From contig OY754964.1 of the NCBI GenBank assembly GCA_963576475.1, forward strand, positions 7,672,986 through 7,736,985: DNA of 64,000 nt. The letters are read 5' to 3'. The position numbers were made by a program, and so were the translations under genes. Shown here in pieces: positions 10,849-22,235 of this stretch. Position 1 is the first letter of the stretch, and each line of letters opens with the position of its first letter. This DNA comes from Molanna angustata (Eukaryota; Arthropoda; Insecta; Trichoptera; Molannidae). A model generated the notes under the pieces. That model ran no database searches. It worked only from the letters and a program-made list of their open reading frames with translations, and had not been told where the DNA came from.

Positions 10849-11480
10849 GACCCCTGTCGATGATGGTGGATCGACAGCCCACCAGGCGTAGTCTGCGTTG
10901 ACCTACGGGTCGGTGGACGTCCTCGGCCACTGGGAAGGTCCGTGTTCAGCCCAACGTATGCAAAGAAGATTTAAAACTTATAGTTGGCTTAGAGCCGATG
11001 GAAACACCTAGGTGGCACAACCTGACCGAGGGAATCCGTCGGACGAAACCCTGGCAGGCGACTCGCCGAAACGCGCAAAGGCCTCTACGGTTCAGCCAAG
11101 GCAACAGTCTCAGGAAAAACCCAGCCAGCTGCACCAGGCTTGGCTCAAGTTAGAGTTTCTTACTTTCGTTGGGTAGAAAAAATACAATAAAAATTATTGC
11201 CGGCTCTGGGGCACCGGACTTGAGACGAGAAGTTATTTATTAATTTCTACTGCTGGCGGCTCGGCCAGACTTTAAAAAAAATTTTCCTTTTTGAAAAAAA
11301 AATAAAATTGATGTTAAAAGAATCGTTCCTCTTTTTTAAAATTAAAATTCTTTTTACACGCGGCAAAAACTCAGCGCGCCTTTTTTTCTCTCCCAGCTGA
11401 CAAGACAAAAATGTTGCCATTTTATAAATAAAAATATCCCAAGTAATAAAAAAAATATTTCCCCAAAAATGAATGGTGCT
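10849..11480. repeat. 631-bp direct repeat, right copy
   Basis: Partner of 7613-8243, one base longer (extra A near 11300). It is followed directly by five AATCT repeats at 11481-11505. Confidence 0.85.
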
Positions 11481-11505
11481 AATCTAATCTAATCTAATCT
11501 AATCT
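11481..11505. repeat. (AATCT)5 microsatellite
   Basis: Five perfect tandem AATCT units immediately after the right 631-bp repeat. This is not the insect telomere motif, which would read CCTAA/TTAGG. Confidence 0.9.
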
Positions 11506-11871
11506 TCCCTCAAATACGTCACTAAAACGACAAATATTTAACTCAACGTTTCTGGCAGATTAAGTACTTAACTGTGAGTCAACTGTCATTTGCTAGGCAA
11601 CTCGTGTAGTTTCAGTTTCTATCACTAGAGGCGTTAGGCAACGTGTGTAGTTTCAGTGTTGTATCGAAGGTGGCGCCACACAACAAAACAAACTGACAGC
11701 CGTATTGAAACGAACACGGGCATTTAAAAGCATTATTTTGGTGAAAAAAATTAAATTTACCATGTTGGATAATAAAACAATGGTATTTAAAGTCGTAGCG
11801 TCCCGTTTTGTATTTCGTATTATTTGAGGTTATTTAAATTTGACAGATAATAACCACAGAAAAAGTGAAAT

Positions 11872-12030
11872 ATGTCTATAATTGAAGATTTAGTAACTGA
11901 CATGTCATATTGCACTGTAATACGGAAATGGATTCAATCTCCCCTTAACATTAATCTTGAGTTTGGCAAACTCAATGAGTTGAGGGCCGACTGTAATATC
12001 GGGCCTATGTTAATTGTATTTTGTATGTAA
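11872..12030 (+). CDS. Possible small ORF of 52 aa, hypothetical
   Basis: ATG at 11872 opens a 52-codon reading (begins MSIIEDLVTDMSY) ending TAA at 12028-12030. An AATAAA signal follows near 12055. I recognise no domain. Short ORFs of this size are common by chance, so this is offered only because of the polyadenylation signal and the non-simple composition. It could also be the last exon of an unseen gene. Confidence 0.15.
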   Translation: MSIIEDLVTDMSYCTVIRKWIQSPLNINLEFGKLNELRADCNIGPMLIVFCM

Positions 12031-12280
12031 CTTAGTTTTTATTGAATCTGCATATAAATAAAGTAGACCTGGTAAGATTGTCGTTCTGGATTTGCACATG
12101 TTTGTGCACGGCTAAATTCATGTCAGTCTGTCTGTCTGTCTTTCGTCAGTGGGTCCCAATTTCCATACATAAAAACGTTCTATAGGAGTTATTAAGATCG
12201 TGAGGCAACATAGAAAAACTAAATTTAGCCAACATTACGAACCCAATTTGCAAAACTACACTAGCAAACTTCGGTGACCG

Positions 12281-12606
12281 GACAAATCGTTAAAGTCAAA
12301 TCAGAACACGACAATTCGTTACACGTCAAAACAGATAACGACATAACAGAACAGCGACAATTCAACACACAGTCAAAACAACATATTGACAAATCAGTAT
12401 ACTGACAAATAAGAACGGTGATAATACAACACATAGACAAAACAGAACATTTCTAATACGATTTCAAAGAGATTATGAAATCAGACAACGTCAATGACAA
12501 TATATTATAAACTTGAAAATAAATTTTATTTCACCGACATTTTAATAAGCGAAATATCGATGTTTATTAACGTGATATCAGCCATATACCTACATATTAT
12601 GTATCT
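12281..12606 (+). mobile_element. Inverted-repeat element copy A, with a 16-bp periodic array
   Basis: Nearly identical to the reverse complement of 22236-22557. The first 171 bp (12281-12451) are eleven tandem units of 14-16 bp, each opening GACAAA, GTCAAA or a close variant. The rest is AT-rich. No transposase is encoded, so this is probably a non-autonomous transposon present twice in opposite orientation. The family is not recognised. Confidence 0.75.
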
Positions 12607-13333
12607 TTAAATTCTCCAGATACCTAAAAAATATTTTTTTCACGGCATATAACCCGCAATGTGGGGGTTACCAGCGACAGGTGCCTCCCAGGAAGCTTTT
12701 TTTATCTGACACATTTCTTGAATGTATTGTGGTGCCAGGTAGTTCAAAGTATTAAACACCGTCAAACAAGTTTTGTAGTCAACTCGCCCTGGACACTTCA
12801 ACCAGTGTAATTAGTTTAGAAGTGGAGCTATATGAAATAGTTTTTCCGCACAAAAAATAAGAAATATGAATACGTAGTCTATAAATATCTATGAATATTA
12901 TAGAGGTACGTAAATTTATCATACTGTCGATTTATTCAAGAGAATTAATTTCTTTAAATAGATTGACAGTTTTAAGACAAGACGCGTGGGTACTATGAAA
13001 GAAGGAACATTTCGTATGGCGTAGTGGACTTTTTGCATGCTAAAAACAGCAATTTAAAGGCTTCGCACCATATATAGGTACTATGTTCCACATAGAGATG
13101 AATTCAGAACTCGGAATAAAACATTTATGATTCGATGATTCCACTGCGAATCACAGTGGAAATTATCACTATAGACTGGGCGCTGATTATTCCACTATGA
13201 ATCTTTGGGAAATCACCCTCGGTTTGCTTATTATAATTACTCCTCGAATATTTTTTAATTGCAAATACGCAAACATTGGATTTTTTTTCCTGTCGGGAGT
13301 CAAATGAAATATTTATTGACATACCTCTTAACA

Positions 13334-13460
13334 TCTCAATAGAGACGAAGTTGGGATGTAATAGAAGAACCAGGAACTCAAGGCACCCACAGGGCTTACG
13401 ACATGTCATCGGCTGGTTTACGTGATCATAAAGTGATTTATGCCATTGTTAATCACTGTT
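13334..13460 (+). repeat. Short dispersed repeat, copy 1
   Basis: Shares the blocks TCTCAATAGAGACGAAGTTG and CAGGGCTTACGAC plus GTCATCGGCTGGTTTACGTG with 57095-57225, with diverged DNA between. Probably a transposon fragment of unknown type. Confidence 0.65.
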
Positions 13461-14264
13461 GGAAAATCCACCAATAGTTGTTTGTTGAAATTTATCCTAT
13501 ACCTATATATGCCGACCGATTTTTTGTCCATTATGCCGCTTTTTTTCATCAAATTTGATCAAGGAAAAGCCGGTATAGCCTAGTAGAGAACTAAATATGG
13601 AAAAAAATGAAAACAATATTTTAATGAAGTAAATCTACGTAGGTAGTAGCTAGAAAGCGAGTACCTACACATAATTGGTTTCATATAAATTGATCTAAAG
13701 TGACTTATATAATATTCAGTTTCGTTGCTTAAAATGGTTTTACATTGTTCATGGATATTATGTTTCTAGGATGTCAATTTTAGGTACCTACCTACCTATG
13801 TGTTAAGAAAAGAATATCGTTTAGAAAGTTGCACAACTCAACAAGCGAATGTCACATGTTTCGGTTGTAATAAAATGTGTTGACCGTAACAGGATCGATT
13901 TCAGATAATTTTATTTTTCGTATTGTGCCTAGGAAGATTTAAAAATTGAATAAAATAAATATTAGTTTAAATGGAATTTTCGTTGTAAACGTATCGAAAA
14001 TGAAAACATTGCGAATTTATATGTATCTATAGAAAATTAACATTTCCTTATATTGAAAGATACAATTATAACATACAAAAAATCAATGCCGTGATTTAAT
14101 TAAAAAAGAAATCCAAACACCCTCAAGTTATAAAATAGAGAAAAATGTTACATTAAAATGGCTTGAAGTAATCTAATGTAAAAAGAGAACCGGAAGGATG
14201 TTTATACTGATAAAATCCAATATAAATATTGTATTTGGGAAAAACCAATATCTTGTATGCAATA

Positions 14265-14267
<3 letters not shown>

Positions 14268-14295
<28 letters not shown>
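14268..14295. repeat. (AT)n microsatellite
   Basis: An uninterrupted run of about 14 AT dinucleotides. Confidence 0.9.
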
Positions 14296-14780
14296 CAAAT
14301 ATAAAGAGATAGAGCACGATAGAGAAGCAACTAAGTAGATTTCATGAAATTATCATAATATTTTTGATATGTAGGTTCCTACTTGTTCCAAAGACATAAT
14401 ATTCATTCGATTCTTAATGATTTCTGTATTTGTTTCAACTTTATTAAACGAATGATAAAATATTCAACCATATTAATAAGTAATTGCTATATAATTATAT
14501 ACATATAAATATCCGAAACATCTTTCATATTTTCTTTTACTAGATTTACAGAAAAGCACTCCGACGAACAAGTATTAATCCAGATTAGTAATCCAGTGTT
14601 CGTGAGTCGGAATGTCGTCTCAACCGGTTTCGTACATCTATAACACAAGCATTTAAACTTGCTTAATTTAGAAAATTTATGTAGTTCTTATAGTTATAGG
14701 TAAAAAATGTACTTTCCTGTATTTCGGGAACTCGCTAATTACATAAATTACTTAATTACTAATTACATGTTATGTTATAT

Positions 14781-15834
14781 CAAGGTGGGATGAATGGGAT
14801 TATAATGTGCAATTCACGTCAGACAAAACAAACATGTAAACGTAATCGAACAATATTACTAAATATCATTACACAAGGTTAGGTTAGATCAAGGTGGGAT
14901 GAATGGGATTATAATGTGCAATTTACGTCAGACAAAACAAACATGTAAACGTAATCGAACAATATTACTAAATATCATTACACAAGGTTAGGTTAGATCA
15001 AGGTGGGATGAATGGGATTATAATGTGCAATTTACGTCAGACAAAACAAACATGTAAACGTAATCGAACAATATTACTAAATATCATTACACAAGGTTAG
15101 GTTAGATCAAGGTGGGATGAATGGGATTATAATGTGCAATTTACGTCAGACAAAACAAACATGTAAACGTAATCGAACAATATTACTAAATATCATTACA
15201 CAAGGTTAGGTTAGATCAAGGTGGGATGAATGGGATTATAATGTGCAATTTACGTCAGACAAAACAAACATGTAAACGTAATCGAACAATATTACTAAAT
15301 ATCATTACACAAGGTTAGGTTAGATCAAGGTGGGATGAATGGGATTATAATGTGCAATTTACGTCAGACAAAACAAACATGTAAACGTAATCGAACAATA
15401 TTACTAAATATCATTACACAAGGTTAGGTTAGATCAAGGTGGGATGAATGGGATTATAATGTGCAATTCACGTCAGACAAAACAAACATGTAAACGTAAT
15501 CGAACAATATTACTAAATATCATTACACAAGGTTAGGTTAGATCAAGGTGGGATGAATGGGATTATAATGTGCAATTTACGTCAGACAAAACAAACATGT
15601 AAACGTAATCGAACAATATTACTAAATATCATTACACAAGGTTAGGTTAGATCAAGGTGGGATGAATGGGATTATAATGTGCAATTCACGTCAGACAAAA
15701 CAAACATGTAAACGTAATCGAACAATATTACTAAATATCATTACACAAGGTTAGGTTAGATCAAGGTGGGATGAATGGGATTATAATGTGCAATTTACGT
15801 CAGACAAAACAAACATGTAAACGTAATCGAACAA
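14781..15834. repeat. 109-bp minisatellite, about 9.7 copies
   Basis: Units start at 14781 and then every 109 bp to 15762. The copies are essentially identical. The one clear variant is C or T in the CAATTYACGTC segment, with C in units 1, 7 and 9. Each unit ends GGTTAGGTTAG. The first and last units show where the array breaks off into unique DNA. Confidence 0.97.
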
Positions 15835-16630
15835 TAATTTACAAACATTACTAAATATCATAAATACAAAATATCATAAATAAATACATAATATCATTGC
15901 TTTTGGATTTTTTCAACACTGCAGATAGTTTCCGTTATTATCGGTAAAAAGTATTTCAAAACTCAACATAATCAAAAATTATCTTCTATCTAAGATGTCT
16001 CAAGAAAACCTAAGGTACTCTTGTTATATCCATTGAACATTTGTACTAGAAAATATAGATTTGTAAGAACTAATTTTTAATGAATTCGCATCTTAAAATG
16101 CAAGGAGAATATTTTTTAATGTTTAAAAAATATATATTTTTCTTCTTTTCTATTTTATGTTTTCTTGAGCAAATCATCAACAGTTGGATCAAATAAACTG
16201 AAATTTGTAAAAACAATAAGTTTTAAAAATAATACAGGTAATATTTATGAAATACTTATATTTTTGTATTTTCCCAAAAAGAGGAAGGCAATAGATGTCT
16301 TGCACACTGGCGGCCAGATACCTGCTCAGTTGAGTACTGGCCCTGGATACAGCTTCAAAAGTCTTTCTCAAACGATTTTTTTTTATCTAAAACATGTACA
16401 TTTTTTGTAGAAAAAATGAATATCATAACCCTTTTGCTTTTCGAACACGTCGGAGTAAAGAGTGTAGTGGAATCAATAACTTGGATATCGTGGATTTTAT
16501 TTCAATAGAGGGTAAGCGAATTATTTTCTTACTTATATTATTTTATTATTTAAAGCTTTTGTGATTATTTATATTTTAATTGATTTTATGTTTTTGCATT
16601 TTTTTGTTTTTAAATCAATGTAAATGTTAT
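15835..16630. other. AT-rich gene-free stretch
   Basis: Intergenic DNA between the minisatellite and a MITE. ORFs at 16165-16410 and on the opposite strand are short and low-complexity, with no domain. Confidence 0.5.
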
Positions 16631-16645
16631 GTAGGCAAAATTTTC

Positions 16646-16755
16646 GCCAAACATCTTGAACGAGCTTCCGGTTGCGCAGAGTGCAAATTTGCGTTGCTTC
16701 GTTGGTTTTCGTGCAAATCGCCCCCCTTCTCGGCTAAAAGTTCAAGATATTTGGC
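16646..16755 (+). mobile_element. Small MITE-like element, copy 1
   Basis: Ends form an inverted repeat (GCCAAACATCTTGAAC and GTTCAAGATATTTGGC). The interior resembles 54597-54740 in inverted orientation, including CGGTTGC and CTTCTCGGCTAAAAG blocks. Confidence 0.65.
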
Positions 16756-16981
16756 TACAAATCATGTTCCTTGATACGTAGGTTAAGATTTATATAGTTA
16801 GTTTGTATGTTTTGTGAAAAATGTAACTCACTCCAAAACAGGAGAAATTACCTTTTTGAAGTCATACAGAAATATGTATTAATCATTTTACAATCGGAAA
16901 ATTAAATTAATCATTATATAACCGAATGGCTAAAACAACTAAAGGAATATTTATACTTGGGGAGTATGGAATGGAAGACCT

Positions 16982-17100
16982 GGGGGGCAAATCCCGTCAA
17001 ACGGTGAAATCAAAACCCTCATGATTACCCATATCATGGATACAATTATCATATGGAGCTCTATAATATCTTAACATATTTTAGATCTCCATATGATGAA
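16982..17100 (+). mobile_element. Partial copy of the GGGRGGCAAG MITE
   Basis: Matches the left part of the 182-bp MITE at 46305-46486 (GAAATCAAAACCCTC, then GATTACCCATATCATGGATA) but lacks the right arm. It abuts the duplicated MULE 5' region. Confidence 0.7.
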
Positions 17101-17106
17101 AGAAGG

Positions 17107-18006
17107 ATGGATTACGATTTTGTTTTGGATAAAAAAATTTAATATGCATTTTTTAAAAGCGATTTAATTTAAATTTATTATTTTAGAAATTTATGTTTAA
17201 GAGGGTGACTGCTGCCAACGTACTTATTTTTTCAATTTGATATACCATCATAATTACTAAACGAATCATTTTGAAAAAAATAACCTAGTTAGTTTGGATA
17301 TTAATAAAGAGAAATATACCTTAACTTTTTGATTATGTTCTGTATATATTCTTGTAGGAAAATAATAAGCATACCCCGATTTTAGACATATATCTTAAAT
17401 TTCTAAAAATATATAAGGTATAGAGCAATATTTTTTTTATAAATTAAAGAAGAACAAAATACCTGGAAAAATATGATATGACGTTGCATTAACGCATCAG
17501 GTTAAGTAAATAAACTAAAAAAACTTTTATTACGCAATGGCGCTGAATGGAAAATAAATGTTTTTTAGGTTTATTTACTAAACCTGAAGCATTAATGCAA
17601 CGTCACATCATATTTTTCTAGATATTTTTGTCTTCTTTAATTAAAAAAATATATATTACTCTACGCCTTATAGTTTATTAAAAATATATGATAAACGTTG
17701 AAAATCGGGGTATACCATTATTTTTCTACAAGAATTTATACAGAAAATTATCAAAAAGTTAAGGTATATTTTTGTTTATTAATACCCAAACTATCTAAAT
17801 TATTTTTTTCAAAACGATTTGATAAGAAATAATGATGGTATATCAAATTGAAAAATAGGTACGTTGGCAGCAGTCCCCCCTTAACTAAAATTGGTTTCTT
17901 TTTTTATTAAGTAGGTATTCATAAAATGTATTAGTGAAATCGAAATAAGTTTTTTCAGACACCGTGGAATTCTCACTTACACAGAGAGGTAATCGAGCTC
18001 TGACGT
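17107..18006. repeat. Tandem duplication of the MULE 5' region, copy A (interrupted)
   Basis: Without the 680-bp insert and its extra TTAA this is a ~216-bp copy of 18007-18225. It reaches from GATGGATTACGATTTTG to GAGCTCTGACGT. The position of the gene's ATG reads GTG here (CACCGTGGAATTC), so copy A could not start the ORF. Confidence 0.88.
17201..17880. mobile_element. 680-bp foldback element with TTAA target duplication
   Basis: The two halves are inverted, imperfect copies of each other of about 320 bp, with outer ends GAGGGTGACTGCTGCC and GGCAGCAGTCCCCCC. TTAA lies on both sides (17197-17200 and 17881-17884). The paralogous sequence at 18097-18100 has a single TTAA and no insert, showing the empty site. 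TTAA duplication is the hallmark of piggyBac-type transposases; assignment to that group is inferred, because no transposase is encoded. Confidence 0.88.
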
Positions 18007-18225
18007 GATGGGTTCCGATTTTGTTTTGGATAAAAAATTTAATATTTTTTTTTTAAATGCAATTTAATTTAAATTTATTATTTTAGAAATTTATTTTTAA
18101 CTAAAATTTGTTTCATTTTTTATTAAGTAGGTATTCATAAAATGTATTAGTAAAATCGAAATAATTTTTTTTTTCAGACACCATGGAATTCTCACTTACA
18201 CAGAGAGGTAATCGAGCTCTGACGT
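18007..18225. repeat. Tandem duplication of the MULE 5' region, copy B
   Basis: Direct continuation of copy A across the junction GACGT|GATGGG. It carries a pyrimidine-rich TTTTTTTCAG acceptor-like tract and the ATG used by the transposase ORF at 18183. Confidence 0.88.
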
Positions 18226-19531
18226 ATCAAGGACACGAATACAGTAAACTTAGAGAAAGCCGAAACGGAATAATAACCTGGAGATGCAGGTCCTACTTTA
18301 CGACCAATTGTAGGGCATTTTTGAAAACATTGGATGAGAATATCATGGGGGAGATTCCTCAACACAGCCATGATTCTAATCCTCAAAAAGCACAGGCGAA
18401 TATACTGATGTCTTAAATGAAGCAAGATATTAAAGCGGTTGGTTCAAGTTCAAGAAATGTGATAGGAAATGTATTATTTAATGTGAATATGGACATTTTG
18501 GAACATTTGCCCAAATATTCGTCGCTGGCGCGAAATTTGCAAAGAAATAGAGATGTTCCACACATTCCAAATCCAACGACAACGGATTTTATCATCCCAG
18601 AGATGTATTCAAACATAATTCTGTATGATACGGGAGCTGATGACCCTGATAGGATTCTGGCAATTGGAGATAACGATCTCCTTGCGGAATTAGATAAGGA
18701 CGTTATTTATGGAGATGGTACATTCGACAAGGCACCCAGAATGTTTTATCAACTATATACATGGCATGCTAAGGTTGGTAATTCATATCCTTCATGCGTA
18801 TATTTTCTACTTAAAAAAAAAATTCCGACACGTACAATAGGATGTTCGGAATACTAAAAACTTTAATACCTAATATAGCCCCCGAAAAGATTTTGGTTGA
18901 TTTTGAAAAAGCATGTATGTCTGCTGCTCATACAGCTTTTACACATGCGCAAGTAAAGGGGTGCTATTTTCATCTTTGCCAAAGTGTTTTGAGGAAAATA
19001 AACAGTGTTGGTTTAAAAGTTGTTTACGAGTCCGATATTGACATAAGATTAAAGTTGAAATCTTTACCTGCTCTTTCTTTTGTGCCGGAATCAGAGGTGG
19101 AAGCGGTTTTTAATCAACTAGCAGGCATATTCCCGGATGACGAAAAGTACAATGACGTTCTGATATATTTTTATTCCACGTACATTAATGGGGTTTTAGG
19201 AAGATCACCTCTCTTTCCAATTTCGACGTGGAATCATTTTGAAGCTGCTGCTGAAAGAAGTCCAAAAACGACAAATTGTTGTGAAGGATTTCACAACGCC
19301 TTAAACTCATTATTCCTCTGTAGTCACCCAAGCATATGGAGCTTGTTGAATGGGTTAAAACGAGATATAGCTTGTCAGAGGTTACTATTAGCCAATGCTC
19401 GAAGAGGTCGACCAGAAGTAAAAACGAAGAAGTACGAAAACCTTAGCAATCAAGTGGCGATGGCTGTGCAGGATTATCACAATCAAGACGATAAATTGAT
19501 TTTCTTACGCCGAATGGCCAACTTGCAGTAA
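18183..19531 (+). pseudogene. FLYWCH-MULE transposase gene, broken by one stop and one frameshift
   Basis: The N-terminal ~70 residues fit a FLYWCH zinc finger (TWRCRSYF, then TTNCRAF and an HSH pair). A Mutator-like (MULE) DDE transposase core follows, with plausible catalytic Asp in GDGTFDKAP, Asp in LVDFEKA and Glu in NCCEGFHNALNS, and a CYFHLCQ motif typical of the family. It would cut and paste its own element, or be a host gene derived from one. Two lesions are visible: TAA at 18414-18416 in frame after NILMS, and a shift at a 10-A run near 18815-18825 that moves the reading to the next frame at 18842. A CAG acceptor-like tract lies four bases before the ATG, so an upstream exon is possible. 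No terminal inverted repeats were identified. The A-run shift could be a sequencing error, but the stop codon makes a pseudogene likely. Confidence 0.85.
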
Positions 19532-19544
19532 CTTGCACGACAAT

Positions 19545-20520
19545 ATACTTCAATTGTGTTATTGTATGTATCAATGGACATTTGTATGGACATTTTTACT
19601 TTATTTTATAGAACTGAGACATGTGATATTTTTATTTTACTTCAATTATCTGATTGTATGGACATTTTCATTTTATTTTATAGAACTGTGACATGTGATT
19701 TTTTTTAAGTATGTGATTGTATGGACATTTTAATTTTATTTTATGGAAATATTTTATGAAATTTTTATTTGTTTCAATTGTATTTTGTTTTTTGGAACTG
19801 TTAAATGTAATATTTTTATTTAGCTTCAATTATGTTATTGTATGGTTAATTTTATTTTATGGAACTGGGACACTGGGGTAGGCAAAGAGAACCTAACGCC
19901 AGACTCCCTTTTCCTGACATAAATTTCTCGCTTTATTCACGTGCATGCATCGTCTAATACACCCTCTCATGCTATTCTTACTTCTAACGTCTCCATCTTT
20001 CAAAATTCCATTCACGTGATGTGATGTGATGAGATGAGAAAGAATAGAATTGTGATATTTTATGGAACTGTAACATTTTTATTTATTCAACTTTTTGTAC
20101 ATAATATAAACAAATATAATGCACACTGGCGGGCTTATTGCCATTATGCAATTTATTCTAACCTACCAGAATTTTTATATTTCTTCATTGTGTTATTTAT
20201 TGTATGGATATTTTTATTTTATTTTATGGAACTGTAACATTTTTATTTAATCAACTTTTTGTACATAATATAAACAAATATAATGCACACTGGCGGGCTT
20301 ATTGCCATTATGCAATTTATTCTAACCAACCAGAATTTATATATTTCTTCATTGTGTTATTATATGGATTTTTTATTTTATTTTATGGAACTGTAACATT
20401 TTTATTTTTCTCCAATTATGTTATGGACATTTTTTTATATGTTTCATTATATTTTTTGATGGCTATTTCTACTGTGTATTACTTTAAGTGGAAATTAAAT
20501 TCCATTTATTTAAAAAAAAT
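19545..20520. repeat. AT-rich tandem repeats 3' of the MULE gene
   Basis: Up to 19870 there are several degenerate copies of a unit with TGTATGGACATTTTTATTTT and GAACTGTGACATGTGAT. From about 20056 a longer ~165-bp unit, including TAATGCACACTGGCGGGC, is present twice almost perfectly (second from about 20221). The short ORFs here are products of the repeat. Confidence 0.8.
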
Positions 20521-20540
20521 TAAAATTATGAAATAAAAAC

Positions 20541-21260
20541 TTAATTCCTTTAGCAAATGTTTTAATTTCATACACAATAAGTACATTGTTTATTTGAAGT
20601 ACAAAAATATAAATAAACAATGACCGTTGACTCACAACCTTAAAAAAGTAGGTAGAATTTTTTCATCGGAAATAATATGCATTAAAAAAAACTTTCCTTC
20701 AGATTTTTATATTTTTTACATCGAAGTCTTGTTTAACCCTCTTTTATAAATTGTCCAACGTGCCTCGCACGTGTTTGCATTCCGTCAGCACTAGAATTCG
20801 AATCTAAATATGTTTTTAAAATAACATTGAAAAAAATATTAATGACCCATGACAAAAGCAAACCTTTTGGAGATTGCTACAAATGTAAAATTAACTGTAC
20901 AAAATTTGTGTTCAAGAAGGTATTGATTGTTAAGTCGAATTTCTGACTAAATTAACCGATTATTTTAGCCACTTAAACAATATTTATAATTACATTAGTT
21001 TCTAGTATTTTAATGATATAACATTAACAAAAATATAATACACAGTTATTAAACTGCGTACTATATTTTTGTTAAGGTTATCATTAAAATACTAGAGGAT
21101 CGGAAATACCTACATATTAAAATAATTAGCTACCTTCACTACATTAATACTTGCACCGAATTGCACGCAATGATTATGAAATTATTTACATACTTTGTGT
21201 AAATAATTATTTGGAAATAGTGATTTTTTTTAAATATTTTTTTTAAATAATATATTCTCT
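20541..21260. other. AT-rich intergenic DNA with one hairpin MITE
   Basis: Apart from the palindrome at 21002-21095 I see nothing recognisable here. Confidence 0.4.
21002..21095. mobile_element. 94-bp hairpin (MITE-like)
   Basis: Arms CTAGTATTTTAATGATA (left) and TATCATTAAAATACTAG (right) continue inward over about 40 bp each, around a ~10-bp loop. No gene is inside. Confidence 0.75.
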
Positions 21261-21261
21261 C

Positions 21262-21320
21262 TGGACTGAAACACTGGTTATTTGAAAGAAATTGTCATTT
21301 GGTTGTATACTCTTCTTTTT
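21262..21320 (+). repeat. Degraded SINE fragment
   Basis: Resembles the GCTTCTCTGGGCTGGAAACA body part of the SINEs at 40241 and 47539, without the tRNA-like head. Confidence 0.55.
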
Positions 21321-21517
21321 TACGTTTTAATTTTTTTGTATATGAGTGATAGTCCAACAAAGCAAAAATACATATCCACATACATACATATTACACTTTA
21401 AAAATATTATTAGGTTATGATTGATACGCGAACAAAGAAAAAAATACACAACTTATCTACATGCATAGGTACATAGGATTTAGTAGAGCAGGAAACAAAA
21501 TTAATAAATATGTAAAG

Positions 21518-21760
21518 TTAGATATATAATGTGGTACGCTCAGCAGATCGAAGAGGCAGACCGTGATTTGACAAGAAAATAACCTTATTCTTGAAATATT
21601 GTGGTGAATTTGTGTTGTTAATTAAAATATACAGTAGAGAAAGTAAATTAATATTACGACGTTGACGTATCTTAGGCCAGCGAAGAAGATTTCGGTAAGT
21701 GGAAACATGATCATATTTTCCAATATAATAAAACTCTTTTATTATGCAAAATAATTCACA
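21518..21760 (-). pseudogene. Degraded LINE reverse transcriptase C-terminal fragment
   Basis: The minus-strand reading contains KYDHVSTYRNLLRW, then IRQRRNINLLSLLYILINN and SPQYFKNKVIFL. This pattern is typical of the region after the RT domain in CR1/jockey-type LINEs common in Lepidoptera and other insects. The upstream RT core is absent. The N-terminal 35 residues of the open frame look unrelated. It is a relic. Confidence 0.6.
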
Positions 21761-21856
21761 TACATAATGTGGCGGACTTATTATTACCTTTGGCTTGAAA
21801 TAATCTCGCGACAATCCATGTATGTGAATATTATTTTCATCGACGTTGATTGTCAT

Positions 21857-22235
21857 TTTTTTGCACTATTGTGCCGAGAGCCGAGACCACGAGTCTAGAG
21901 GAGCTTCTAAAGCTACTTATCGTGCCATGCATTCTTTGTCATTCTTACTAGCCTTCTGTGAAGGGGCCGTTTTCAGTCCCCATATGCGGAGCGGGTGGAG
22001 GTGGACGTAACTAGCTACCTTTGATTTTAATTGGTTGATTTTCAACCTAACAAGCTCACTCTCTCTTTCGACCATTCTTATTAATTCTCCAAGTTCGCTT
22101 TTGGTTTATTCATTTCAAAAAGCAAGAACATGATAAGGTATATGAAGATTTTAAAGAAATGACCAAAAGAAATAAAATACATTATAAATACATCTTATGG
22201 GACGTTATCTAATTTCATCTCTTTGAAATCGTATT
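21857..22235. other. Gene-free stretch
   Basis: Unique-looking sequence with no ORF or repeat recognised. It leads into the inverted-repeat element copy B. Confidence 0.4.

Larger units (their letters stand above)
12607..14780. other. AT-rich intergenic DNA
   Basis: Contains a short repeat at 13334-13460 shared with 57095-57225 and an (AT)n tract at 14268-14295. No host gene or credible ORF was found. Confidence 0.5.

Noticed and set aside
14781..15834. Regular array that might be taken for a CRISPR or a telomere
   Set aside because: The whole 109-bp unit repeats without variable spacers, so it is not a CRISPR. TTAGG-like pairs are only a small part of each unit and there is no uninterrupted telomere tract.
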